Assembly (NCBI GenBank): GCA_026826555.1
Contig: JAKSZT010054568.1
Coordinates: 9,617,752 to 9,681,751 of the forward strand
DNA: 64,000 bases
Direction of reading: 5' to 3'
Source of the DNA: Tolypeutes matacus
Taxonomy: Eukaryota > Chordata > Mammalia > Cingulata > Chlamyphoridae
Below the pieces are notes generated by a model. That model saw only the letters and a list, made by a program, of their open reading frames with translations. It ran no database searches and was not told the origin of the DNA. Shown one piece after another: positions 21,251-31,150 of this stretch; positions within the stretch are counted from its first letter, which is position 1, and the number at the start of each line of letters is the position of its first letter. Position numbers and translations under genes: made by a program.

Positions 21251-21419
21251 TGGTAAAACCTAAGCCAAAGGTCGCGTTATCCACCTTTTCTAGGGGAAAT
21301 AAGTGGGACAGCTGAGAGCCTGCTCAAGGAAGCCCCCTCCCCAGCCTCATCGGGGCAGCATGGGAATAACCCCTCCCACAACCACTGCAGCCCAGGGTTC
21401 ACAAATTGTTCTCAACTTC

Positions 21420-21570
21420 GTCATCTGTTCCCGCCTCTCAGCACCCTCTTTAGGTAGATGAATTAGGATTTCTCATCCCCATGTTACAGATGAGGAAACT
21501 GAGGCTGAGAGAGGGACAGAGACGGGTTCAAGGTCAAAGTCGGAGAAGAGTGGAGCTGGAGCGCCGAGGC
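21420..21570 (-). repeat. MIR SINE
   Basis: Contains 'catgttacagatgaggaaactgaggctgagagaggg...ggttcaaggtcaaagtc', the clear reverse complement of the MIR core. One of the best preserved MIRs in the window. Confidence 0.85.
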
Positions 21571-21849
21571 CCAGCCCAGCGCTGCCTCCACTCTCCGTTC
21601 TTGACGCTCACAGAGATCCACGAGAATGTGGCGTGTGTTACCGGCAGACTTCACTGCCGTATGAGTGATGTTACTTTGAACAAACAATTTTTGGAACCAA
21701 CTTCTGCTTCTTTTTTCCTGTGCCATTTGCAGTCCTCTCCAGCTACAGTGTAAAGAGCTACCTCGGAATGAAGTGTAAACCTCTAAACAAGCCAAAGTCT
21801 TCTCATGTCCATTTCCCCAAATCCGAGTGAGGAAATCCACCCGTGCCCG

Positions 21850-21960
21850 AGAGAACCAGAGTGAGCCCAGGCTTTGGAACAGGACACACTTGGGCTGGAG
21901 CCATGGCTTCACCACGTGACCTGGGAGGCCTTGTGCAAGTCACCTCACCCGTCCACCTGG
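21850..21960 (+). repeat. MIR SINE fragment
   Basis: Contains 'ggctggagccatggcttcaccacgtgacctgggaggccttgtgcaagtcacctcacc', the plus-strand MIR order. It overlaps a 265-codon frame (21843-22640) which I reject. Confidence 0.7.
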
Positions 21961-22572
21961 GCTCTCTCCCTGCGGGCGGAGGAAGCCTGCCTGCCCTGTG
22001 GGTGGGCACAGGGCAGCCAACTGTGCTCCCCGAGGCCCAGGCGCGCCCTTCACGGCTGGCTGGGAGTGCCTGGGGTCAGCCATGCCTTCCTGGGAGCTCT
22101 GTGCCCTCGATCTGGCCCCAATTCCCCAAAGCCTCAGGTTCTCAAGGGCCCTTCTGTCTCTTTCTGGGGCCTGCATGTGTCAAAGGTCACGAGCAATCTC
22201 CCTCTCCCCAGGACAGTGAGTGCCAAGGAAGGCGAATCGGTGCTCTCCAACAGGAAGCTATGGGACTGGGAGCCCCGGGCGCCTGCCCTGCTTGCTTCAG
22301 CTCAGCCAGTCAGAGGCCTGGTCCATCGTGTCGGGGGTGGAGAAGGGGGGCTCTGTACAGACCCCCCACACACACCACCCATCTACCTTCTACCCCTCCG
22401 CCTCGAGATGGCCCCTCCCCGCAGAGCTGGGGATCAACAGCCGCCTGGGATTCCGAGGAGCTGGCACAGAATCACCAAGCCGGGACCCTCCCCTCCGGGG
22501 CAGTGCGCACCCTTGCACCATGTTGGAATGCTCCGCCAGCTTTAAAGGAACTAACGCTGAAAAGGGTCTTTC
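21961..22572. other. GC-rich unique DNA
   Basis: Long stop-poor frames in all three plus frames (21843-22774) follow from composition. No domain, no splice context and no repeat recognised. Confidence 0.45.
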
Positions 22573-23001
22573 TGGTTGTGCTGGTTTGGCTCGGCCAGGT
22601 CATGGTGCCCAGTTGTCTGGTCCAGCAAGCCCTGGGCTAAATGTAATACAAGGACAATTAAGGGCTTTAGGCATCTGTGAGTTTACTGCGTGGATGGCTG
22701 ATGACATCTGCATCAGCCAGGGAGGCTGCCATCAGCAAGGAGTGACGCTTTATCCAATCCGTTGTCTGCCTTAAAAGGGGAAGCGATCTCAGCATTCAGA
22801 TGGAATTTCCCAGCTCGTCTTTGGACAGCCAGCGTCTCCTGGAGACTCATCAAGGACTTTCGTCGGAGCCCCTGGTGGGCAGCCTGCCTGTGGAACCTGG
22901 ACTTGTGCATCCCCACAGTCATGTGAGAGACGCATAAAATCTCATACTGTTTACAGACGTCACCTGCTGGTTCTGTTTCCCTAGAGAGCCCTGACCAATG
23001 C
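22573..23001 (+). repeat. Interspersed repeat 'A', copy 2 (LTR/MER type)
   Basis: Shares ordered landmarks with 14800-15263: 'ggccaggtcatggtgcccagttgtctggtccagcaagc', 'tatccaatccgttgtctgcctt', 'gacttgtgcatccccacagtcatgtgagagacgcataaaat' and the end 'tggttctgtttccctagagagccctgaccaatg'. It keeps the 3' end better than copy 1. Confidence 0.75.
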
Positions 23002-23660
23002 CCTGGTCCAGGGCAGCATCTGCACAGGGCCAGCCCCTGGACAGCTGGTTTCCTACACCGCGGCCCACAGCCAGATGTCTTTAAAACCGCACATCCAGGG
23101 CAAAGAGCATCAGTCCTGCAGCAGCAGGTGAGCTCCAGGCCAGGCCCGGCTCTCCTTTGCGCCTCCCTCGAGTTTGCTCGTTTGAGCTCCACCCATCAGG
23201 AGGCGGCCAAGAAGCCCCTTGATGTCTCTAAAATGCTGAGCAGGTTGCATTTTAATTAAAAACAACCAGCCTGGGCGCTCTCCCCTGTGATGTCCAAGTC
23301 CATTCCCTAGGGACACGCAGGGTGACTGAGGCGGTGCTCCAGGGAGCAAGCGCTTCCTTCCCGTGTCCTGTCATTTATTCGGCCTGTGCGCAGTTTTGAC
23401 GCTTACCTGTCAGGAGAGGGACCAAGAGGAGGGCACAGAGAGGACCCAGTCTCTTCTCCTCGCCGAGGTCTGAGCTCGTGAAGGGAAGGAGAACCCGGGC
23501 TTAGAACACATTTCAGAGGTGGCGTTGCCGGGACTCAGCCTGCTGCGTGTGGAGAGGGAGGAGAAGACACCTCAGGAGGCTGGGAAGGCCATCTGGCGGC
23601 CTCACACCTCCACTTGCCAGCACCTTCCCCCTCTGGGTGAGGCGAGGGAACAGAAGAGCC
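23002..23660. other. Unique DNA, nothing recognised
   Basis: Mixed sequence with no supported gene, repeat or RNA. A short TTTTAATTAAAAACAA tract sits near 23251. Confidence 0.45.
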
Positions 23661-23765
23661 CATTTTTGTTGAGTACCTGCTCTAGTTAAGCATCCTGCTG
23701 GCCTTTGGGCATAAACTGCATTACATCAATCACTTTCATCAATAGCTGCAATGAAGCTGCTGTCA
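23661..23765 (-). repeat. MIR-like fragment
   Basis: 'tttgttgagtacctgctctagttaagcatcctgctggcctttgggcataaactgcattacatcaatcac' fits the antisense MIR 3' end (ttattgagcacctactatgtgcca...ttacatacattatctca). Diverged. Confidence 0.45.
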
Positions 23766-23779
23766 CTTTCTGGATAGAT

Positions 23780-24020
23780 GACACGTGTTGGGGTGAAATG
23801 CTGCATCTGCAACTTACCTTCAAAAAATTCAGCAAAAAGTGTATGTTCATGAAAAGAGTGGGGAGGAGTAGAGAGAGAGAGAGAGAGAAAGAGAGAGAAG
23901 ATAAAGCAAATACGGCAAAATGTTAACAATTCCTGAACCTTAGTAAAGGATATGCAAGTCCTCATTGTCCTAGGCATTTCAACTTTTCTGTAGAATAAGT
24001 TTTCAAAATAAGTATTTGGC
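23780..24020 (+). mobile_element. L1 LINE 3' UTR end with internal (GA)n
   Basis: 'catctgcaacttaccttcaaaaaattcagcaaaaagtgta', then a (GA)n tract, then 'aaagcaaatacggcaaaatgttaacaattcctgaacc' and 'caacttttctgtagaataagttttcaaaataag'. This is the characteristic 3' terminus of an older L1 subfamily, and the GA tract is a normal part of it. Confidence 0.85.
23871..23899 (+). repeat. (GA)n microsatellite inside L1 3' end
   Basis: About 29 bp of GA repeats with one A interruption. It occupies the position where this L1 subfamily carries a GA/TA stretch. Confidence 0.85.
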
Positions 24021-24098
24021 AAGAAAGTCCAATTGAAACGACACCCACCCCGCGACCCTGCCTTCTTATCTCCTGGCCTCGCCCAGCTGTGCCCTCAC

Positions 24099-24275
24099 CT
24101 GGATCCCCCTCCCCCTGAGGCCCACCTGGGCCCCCTCCCTCTGAGGCCCACCTGGGCCCCCTCCCCCTGCGGCTCACCTGGGCCCCCTCCCCCTGAGGCC
24201 CACCTGGGCCCCCTTCCCCTGAGGCCCACTGGGCCCCCTCCCCCGGCAGCTCACCTGGGCCCCCTCCCCTGCAGC
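24099..24275 (+). repeat. 26-bp C-rich minisatellite, about seven copies
   Basis: Units of about 26 bp built on CTGGGCCCCCTCCCCCTGAG followed by GCCCAC. The 26-mer recurs from 24126, with the first unit 27 bp and the last ones degenerate (CGGCAGCTCAC variants). The array is strongly strand-asymmetric (C-rich on plus), so the minus strand is G-rich and quadruplex-prone. Open frames on both strands here are translations of the repeat. Confidence 0.9.
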
Positions 24276-24599
24276 AGGACTCTGACCGTGGAGGTATCTT
24301 CTGGGAAGCCCTGGTGGTCCCTGGAGCTCAGACGAGGGCCCCCTGCCCCGCCCCACGCAGCACACCGTTCCTTGGCGATTCCTACAGGCCCCCTCCCTTG
24401 AGACCCAGAGCACAAAGTCTGCGTCCAGCAGGCAGCAGCGGCCCTCGGCAGGTGCGTGAACCCACACACCTTGCATCTGAACCCGAGCCGAAGGCCTTTT
24501 CCATGGGCCGTGGCAGGGGTTCAGCCTCTTCATCCCAGCTGAAGCCCTGGACAGGAGGTGAGCCATGGGTCCAGTGGTCTCCACGACCGGCCCCACAGA

Positions 24600-24682
24600 C
24601 ACAGGTTCAAATCCTGCTGCCACCACTCACTGGCTGACCGTGACCTGGAGCCAGTTCCCCATCACTGTCGTGTATGAAGGAA
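24600..24682 (+). repeat. MIR SINE fragment
   Basis: 'acaggttcaaatcctgctgccaccactcactggctgaccgtgacctggagccagttcccc' matches the MIR B-box and core region on the plus strand. Confidence 0.75.
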
Positions 24683-24799
24683 CGCGTTCCTGACCTGCAC
24701 AACGTCATGAGCTCGGGTACCAGGCACTCGACACTGTAGCAGGCGCCCAGGAACTGCTCGGTGGTGGCTGCTGCTGGTGCTGACAGACTCAGGAGAGAG

Positions 24800-25066
24800 G
24801 TGGGTGGGGGGTCACATGTGGGCATGCAGGGGCATGCAGGGGTGTGCATGTGGGTGGGGGGGCATGCAGGGGTGGGTGTGGGCGTGCGTGGGCATGCAGG
24901 GGTGGGTATACAGGGCGTGCGTGGGAGTGCAGGGCTGTGATGGGCGTGTGTGGGCATGCTTGGGTGTGTGGGGGCATGCATGGGTGTGTGTGGGTATGCA
25001 GGGGCACGGATGTGCATGCAGGGGGCATGTGTGGGCGGGCGTGGGCGTGTAGGGGCAAGGAGGGGA
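24800..25066 (+). repeat. GT/GGGCATGC-rich degenerate array
   Basis: About 265 bp built from short units like GGGCATGCAGGGGTGTG and GTGGGCGTGTGTGGGCATGC, without fixed period. The array reads as GGGT/GTGC-rich on the plus strand and CACCCATG-rich on the minus strand. The frames over it (24777-25215 plus, 24607-25176 minus) encode Cys/Gly/Val and His/Pro/Thr simple peptides and are not genes. Confidence 0.85.
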
Positions 25067-25149
25067 GAAGGACCCCGCTCTTCCTCCCGCCTGCTTTGGA
25101 AGAAGAGTGCATCCACCCCACCCACCCAAACCACCTGACGGGAACCTTG

Positions 25150-25410
25150 CTGGCTCCCAACAGGATTATACATCATTTATTTCATTATGAATTTGAGGAG
25201 CCACTGCGTTTTTGAAGTGGGATCTGAAGCAAAAAGAAATGGGCAGATTAATGGAGCTTGAAGAAAGCTAAGCACTCACTGGCCATTCCTGCCAAGGCAT
25301 ACAGTCAGCTGGCAGCCGAACAGCATTTGAAGAAAGCATGCCTCTCAATTAGAAGCATTTTCTCATTTCAGCTGCATGCTGGTGCTCACTTTAATTAATT
25401 GCCGGGACAT
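25150..25410. promoter_or_regulatory. Candidate conserved non-coding element
   Basis: A compact AT-rich tract between two GC-rich arrays, not recognisable as a repeat. It has 'tcatttatttcattatgaat' near 25173, 'ctcaattaga' near 25347 and 'ctttaattaattgcc' near 25390, all homeodomain-type cores. It also has 'cattcctgcc', a TEAD-like core, near 25284. The abrupt change in base composition is direct; the regulatory reading is inference. Confidence 0.25.
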
Positions 25411-25559
25411 CTGAATCCACCCACCCGTCTCCAGTGTGGCAACGTGGTCCACAGACGCCCGGGCTCTCCCAGCACAGATCCCAGGGCTCCCAGCGGCGTG
25501 GGCAGCCTACCTGTCCGTCCTGAGCTCCTCCTGCCACTCTGTCCCAGCCGGCTGCACCG

Positions 25560-25872
25560 AGCCACCGGCACATGCCAGGCCCTTTAGCCCCCTGCCTCTC
25601 GCACGCTGCTCCCTCTGCCTGGAGGGCCACTCGCCTCCCTTCTTGACCTGGAGCAGTTCTGCTCATCCCCTAGCTCCAGCTCAGGGGCTCTGCCCGCAGC
25701 CTCCCCCGAACTCCCCCGTCCAGGAGGATGAGACGCTCCCTGCTCGCTGCCCCCACTGCGGCATTTGGCAGTCTGGGCGGGGCCCTGGGTTTCCACTCTG
25801 TCCCCACCTAATCCCCAAGCTCCTGGAACAGGGACCATCATCTCCATTTGACCGAGCGAGTGGGCAGAGGTG
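25560..25872 (+). repeat. L2 LINE 3' portion
   Basis: Landmarks 'cgcacgctgctccctctgcctggagggccactcgcctcccttcttgacctggagcagttctgctcatcc' and 'aatccccaagctcctggaacagggaccatcatc' follow the plus-strand L2 order (tgctgttccctctgcctggaacgctcttcc...taagctccatgagggcaggga). Confidence 0.6.
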
Positions 25873-26585
25873 CAGGAGGTGAGATAAACAGAATAAAGCA
25901 GATGCTCAAGACTGATCAGGTAAAAGAAGAATCTCACCTAAAAGCAAGTGGGTTGTTCCAAAGCTTTCCTCATCTCCCTTTCCAGACTGTTCTGCCTTGA
26001 ATCTCTAAGCACCGTCCAGCACACGGCTGCTCGCTCCCCACCTAGACTCGGAACCCCAGGCTTTCCAAAAGCCTCAGGAGCACGTCTCGCCTTCGTCCCC
26101 CTCCCAGCACAGCACTGAGCTCTGATCCCGGCCTCACTAAGGCAGGATCAGAGAAACACCAGAAACCAAACAGGAATCGGCTGCTCGGGGGAGAGCCAAG
26201 ATGTCGAGACCCCGCGGCTGAGGCGGCCCTTAGGGAACCGGGAGTGAGCCAGAGAGGAGAGGGGGGCTCAGGGCTGATGAGACCACAGCCACGGAGGTCA
26301 GAAGGGCTGGTGCAAGGAAGCACGGGCAGCTGCTCTGAGTGGACCCAGAGGCCAGAGACGGAGATTGTAGGTGGCACGACGAGCACCCATGTCCCGGCCT
26401 AATTACGAGCCCCCATTTATTCTCGACAGTGCCTGGGTTCTGAGAATAGTTACGTGATCCCTTGAGGTAGAGGCATTCTTTTTCAACCGAGTTTTCCAGC
26501 AAGTAGAGCTGCTCAAGGATGTGGCAGGCTGCCTTGAGGCTGCAGAATCTCCCGACAGAAGGAAAAGTGCCGCGTTCCTCTCTAC
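25873..26585. other. Unique DNA, nothing recognised
   Basis: No supported gene, RNA or repeat. The 193-codon minus frame 26230-26811 has no recognisable domain and overlaps an L2 end. Confidence 0.45.
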
Positions 26586-26587
26586 TG

Positions 26588-26648
26588 AGCGTGAGGTCTG
26601 GCATGCAGATGGGGCCTGCACCAGTTTGTTGAGTGAATGAATGAGCGA
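26588..26648 (+). repeat. L2 LINE 3' end fragment
   Basis: 'gaggtctggcatgcagatggggcctgcaccagtttgttgagtgaatgaatgagcg' resembles the terminal L2 bases with the ttgaatgaatgaatga end. Confidence 0.6.
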
Positions 26649-29228
26649 TGGCTTTCCAAGGGGGTGCATTCCCATCACCGGGAGTATTAAATGCAGCTGG
26701 ACAACCACTGGGCCTCAAGGGGAAGCTGCACGGGAAGGTCGCCCGGGCCCTCCTCTCCCACACAGGCACCGTGGACTCGGGTCCACAGGACTCTGGAAGC
26801 AGACAGCACACGTTCTTTGAACTGGTTTCTCAACTCTTTCTCTTGGAGAGAGAACAAAGTAAGCTATGTGGAACTCAAATCTCATTTACAACTTAATTTT
26901 AAAACGGAGGAGGTTTGCAATATTGGAGAGGCAAGGGAGCAGGAAATAAACTTAGAGTAATTGCTCAGCCGTCCTTTAAACAGAAGGCATCGCGCTGCTA
27001 TTTCTGTTGCTGCAGCCACAGCTGCAGGGAGTTGAGAGATCAGTGACTGTAGCTTGTCCCACCTCCACCCGGGGAAGAGACCAGGGGCCAGGGCGGGAGC
27101 AAGTTACAGACCAGATCAGGAAAATGTCCCCGGCTCACTACACAGGACGCAGAGAAGCCGCAAGAGTGAAACGAGGCCTGAGCTGTGACCGCGACCCCAC
27201 CCTCCTGCAAAAGGCGGAGAGGCGGAGGGCGGGACAAAGTTCTGGGCACTGGCGACTCAAGGAGCCCTCGAGAGGCAGGCCGGGGTCTTCCCGGAGTACT
27301 TGGGACAGCCTGCCGGGCAGGGCTTGTGGCTGGAGCGTCCAGGAGGCCCCTGGTATTTTTGTGTCCGTTACCTGGACAGGTGAAGTGAGGCAGGAGGGCA
27401 CCCTCTTTTCAACCGCAGAACCCCCCGAGGACTGGAGCCATCTCTGAGGAGTCCCGTGAGAACGGGGGAGCTGTGTGGTCAGATGTCCAGCACCAGGCTG
27501 CCCAGGCAGGCCCGGCTGCCCTCTTCTGACTCTGCCCTCGAATGCGCAGATTTTCTCGTTGTGCTCCATATCAAAGACGGGGCGAGGGGGCCAGGCTGCC
27601 ACCCCAGCCCGACTTCAATCAAAGTCACCCCACTGCTGTCTGTTCTCTATTTTGGGGACTTCCTAAGTTTCGTTGCAGCGAAGAGCTCGGGTGCTCTGAA
27701 ACCCAGTGCCCGGGAACACACTGCAGCATCCACAGCCGTGTCGACAGCGTCTGTGTCACCCCCCCAGCTGAGGCGCGTCGGCCCTCGGCGGACTTAAAGG
27801 GCCACACGGCCTGTGCCAGGGGCCCCCGGCTGCCTCTGCACCCAGCGGGACAGCCAGTGCTTCAGGAGAATTGTTGAAACGACCAGGACGTGGGCAGGCG
27901 CCCCGTGCTTCCTGCCGGATCCCTGCCCAGGCCCAGTTGGAATACTGTCCACTCCTGGCTGTCCAGTGCTTGGGCTGGCCGGGGGCAGCCGGGGCCACTC
28001 CGATTCACCCTTCCCAGCCACCCCGCTTGGACACGAGGTGCTCAGCTCTTTCTGCTCACTTATTTAACGTAATATAATGGAAATAAAACAGTGAAGGGGC
28101 TGCCTCTTCAGAGGACCACCGCGGGGCTGCTTGGGGGCATCGCTGCAGGGTCCCCGGCAGCGCCGAGCAGGCCCCGAGGCGGCAGCCCACCCGCCTCGCT
28201 CCACAGCCCCGGGGGGCGGCTGCAGCCCTTCCTTCTGCACGTCTGCGCCACTTTGAGGGCCCAAGTGTAGCTCCCCAGGTTGGAATGACAGAGCAAATAC
28301 ATCCATCGGAAGTTCAACCACAGACACGACGGCAGGAGCGTTTCAGGAGGATAGCTGCTGAAAGCCGGGGTCACGCCTTGCTTTCCGAAAGGGAGCTTTC
28401 CACGGAAAGCTGGGAGTCTGTGGAGACCGGATGAAAGGCCCTCTCGACACTTATTTTCAAGCGACGGCTTTTGAATTGGAGGAGGCCTGGGTTCTAACCT
28501 CGAGAGCCGGCCGGCACCCGGCTGAGCGTTTCCTAAAACTGTAGGCACCCTCTGCCCTCCACTTCCTGGCCCCCCTCGCTGAGGCTCGGCTCACCCCTCC
28601 ACCGCCGCCAGGGGCTGTGACCAGCCTGCCCCTCTGCCCAGATGCCAGCCCCCAGCGTGGGGAAGCCTGGCCCTTCTGCACAGGAGCAGGACAAACGTCG
28701 GCATGTCCGGCCAGATCACCCGTAAGGTCAGCGAGGCTGAGCCTTCCTCTCTGCTCTCCCGCGCAATGCAAGGCGGCAGCCGCTGGCGGAGGGGGAGGCG
28801 CACGGGACAGCCAGGTGACAAAGAGATTGGCGTTCACTTGGCAACCAGAGCAGACTCATTCCCGGCCCCGCTACAAAATACCGCAAATCTTCCATTACAA
28901 AGACCTTCGGAAATGATGCAGCCCCAAGGAAAAACCTTATTTCACGATTTACCTGGTTGAAGAGCATCTTTATGCCAGTGACACCAAATTACAGGCATAC
29001 TGCCAAATAAAGAACCGTGGTTTTATCCAACTTTCCCAAGTCACAAAGCAGAGGCAAAAATATTGACTTTCTCTTCACACATGAACAGTTTTGGGTGGGA
29101 CACTGTTTTTGGTGGAGGTTCCCTGCTCACCCTCCAGGGGACGGAAACGCAAGGGAACAGGAGCTAATTGTGAGGCTTTTGCTCACTCTGTGCTGGCTGA
29201 CGGACCCACCACATCGATTCCTATTAAT
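26649..29228. other. Mostly unique GC-rich DNA with a CpG-dense patch
   Basis: No gene can be supported. The densest CpG cluster is about 28115-28235, where I count roughly a dozen CpG in 120 bp, too short for a formal island. Frames such as 28108-28548 minus are composition-driven. The 28840-29090 interval is AT-richer and not a recognised repeat. Confidence 0.4.
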
Positions 29229-29239
29229 TAATCCAGGCT

Positions 29240-29426
29240 GGGAAGCGGCTGTGGCTCAATCAGTAGGGCTCCCGTTTACCATATGGGAGGCCCCGGGTTC
29301 GGTTCCCGGGGCCTCCTGGTGAAGGCAGGCCCGCCCACACGGCGTGGTTAGCTGACCCAGCGAGCACAAGCAGCAAGGGGGGGATGAATGAATAAATAAA
29401 TAAAATCTTTAAAATAATAATAATAA
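29240..29426 (+). mobile_element. DAS-SINE, longer subfamily with non-tRNA body
   Basis: Head 'ggaagcggctgtggctcaatcagtagggctcccg', B box 'gggttcggttcccgggg', then a body not derived from tRNA (ggtgaaggcaggcccgcccacacggcgtggttagctgacccagcgagcacaagcag), ending with (AAAT)n and (AAT)n. The 11-bp flank TAATCCAGGCT is repeated exactly at 29229-29239 and 29427-29437. A clean, comparatively young insertion. Confidence 0.93.
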
Positions 29427-29437
29427 TAATCCAGGCT

Positions 29438-30325
29438 AATGGAAAAGTCAATTCTGCTATATTAACTCCAGTTGCTATAGAAAAGACTGAATTAATGAGG
29501 CATGTGGAGAGTGGACTCACTATCACACAGATCTGACAAGGTCTGTGCTGCGCTGCCCTCCCAGCACAGTTTGGCTCGAGGCTCCTAAACATCACCACCT
29601 CCCTGTGGGAAATGAGGTTGGAGAAGAGTGTGGAGATCAGATTTCTACAGAGAAAGAAGGACAGCGAAGCGGGAAAACCTAGACACCCGGTGGCACTGAT
29701 TATCCCCCCTGAATCCACCTGGTACTCAAGAAAGAGAACTGGAAGGGGCATCAGAGGCCGGGCTCCTAGCTCGGACCCCAGCAGTTCACCACCCCCGGGA
29801 CCTCTGCGGAGCTCTAGATCGAGACGCCCATCCGTTCGCTCAGTGAACGCTCCCCGGGCGCTCAACGATGAGGCCCAGCGTGGCCCAGCTCTTCCTCCGA
29901 CGCCCGCAGGCACGTGCAGCGCCTCAAGCCCACCTCCTCCTGAGCCCCCCGAATCAGCTGAGGGCCCCACTCTGTCCCCTACGAGTCACCTTGGGCCCCT
30001 CTTTCCCCCCTACTGCCTCCTTATCCCCCAGCAGTTAAGTCCTGTAGAGGCTGCCTTTAACCCACTTAAGGTACCGCAGCCATGAAATTAAAAAGCAATT
30101 TCAAAACTGGGGGGAAATTTACAACTGCCGTAAGAGTCGGCGTGCTTATAATGTAGCTCCTTTTCCTAAACAAATAAGGAAAAGAATCCCATAAAAATTG
30201 GGCAAAGAAAATGAGCCGTTTCTACGAGAAATACATTAGGCTTCTGAACAATTTCTTACTTCAAAAATCAAAGAAAATCAAATTAACATACCTATTTCTT
30301 TATTTCAAATGATCATTCTCATGGC
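29438..30325. other. Unique DNA, nothing recognised
   Basis: GC-rich at 29690-30050 with stop-poor frames on both strands (29612-30085 plus; 29260-29970 minus, whose C-terminus is translated from the SINE). AT-rich after 30070. No gene supported. Confidence 0.45.
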
Positions 30326-30329
30326 CCAC

Positions 30330-30870
30330 AAGGGTGCAATAAGATAGACATTCCAGAATCCTGATGGTGGAGAGCATAAAATGTGGGCAACATTGGGGAA
30401 GCAATTTAACCAAATGCCGATGCTGCTTTATCCTTCTAGGTTTCGATGCTAGGGAAATAATTAGAGCTGATTTATTATTACTGTTATTATTGATAGCAAT
30501 GTATTATTAACTTAGCAACAAATTAGAGATTTATGTTATTAGTAAAGAAATAATTCGAGATTTTTATATATAAATCAAAGATATATGTAGAGGGTGTCAA
30601 TTATAAAATTGTTTTTAGTCTTAGAAAACAATCAAAGTATCCAAAAATGGGCAAATGATAAATATATTTTGAAAGGTCTTTTTTGGTGATCTCTTATACA
30701 GCCATAAAAACGCTCATGAAGAATATTTTGATCATATGTGACAACGCTCACAATGAACTTTAAATGGAAAAGAAGGTTTGAAAAGCAAACACGGGAAGAT
30801 CCTACTCCTGGCTTTGTTTCTTTGAATGTATACTTTGCATGCAATGTCATAAAAGGGAAAAATGAACTTC
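30330..30870 (+). repeat. Old L1 LINE 3' fragment
   Basis: 'caatcaaagtatccaaaaatgggcaaatgataaatatattttg...gccataaaaacgctcatgaagaatattttgatcatatgtgacaacgctcacaatgaactttaaatggaaaagaagg' follows the terminal ORF2/3' UTR order of old L1 (tacagccattaaaaat...gaagaatat...gacatgggaaaatgctcatga...taaaaaaagcag). Strongly diverged; the 5' limit is uncertain. Confidence 0.6.
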
Positions 30871-30984
30871 AGGGCATCTCAGGGACATCTGGACTTGCGT
30901 TATTATCCAAGACCCTTGGGGTCCAACCCCAGCTCGCCCTGTCCCCCCAGCCTGGGTCTTCTCCACGTTTCCTACCTCTGCACC

Positions 30985-31150
30985 CCGGGCTTCAGCCCCC
31001 ACCTGCAGGCGTTCACAGATGACCCCCCTGCTCGGAGCTCCTCACCACCGCGCCTGCCTCCCGCCAGCGCTGCTGTCCACTGCCTTGGGACATCTACCAG
31101 AACTTCAGGGCTGAGCTCACGCATCACCTCCCCCGGGAATCCTCCCCCGC
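30985..31150 (+). repeat. Possible L2 LINE fragment
   Basis: 'caccccgggcttcagcccccacctgcaggcgttcacagatgac...ttgggacatctaccagaacttcagggctgagctc' loosely follows internal L2 order. Low confidence because of divergence. Confidence 0.3.

Noticed and set aside
21843..22640. 265-codon plus-strand frame
   Set aside because: It begins inside a MIR and ends in a transposable element; all three frames are long because stops are rare here.
24607..25215. Cys/Gly- and His/Pro-rich frames
   Set aside because: They translate the GT-rich array and have no stable period or domain.
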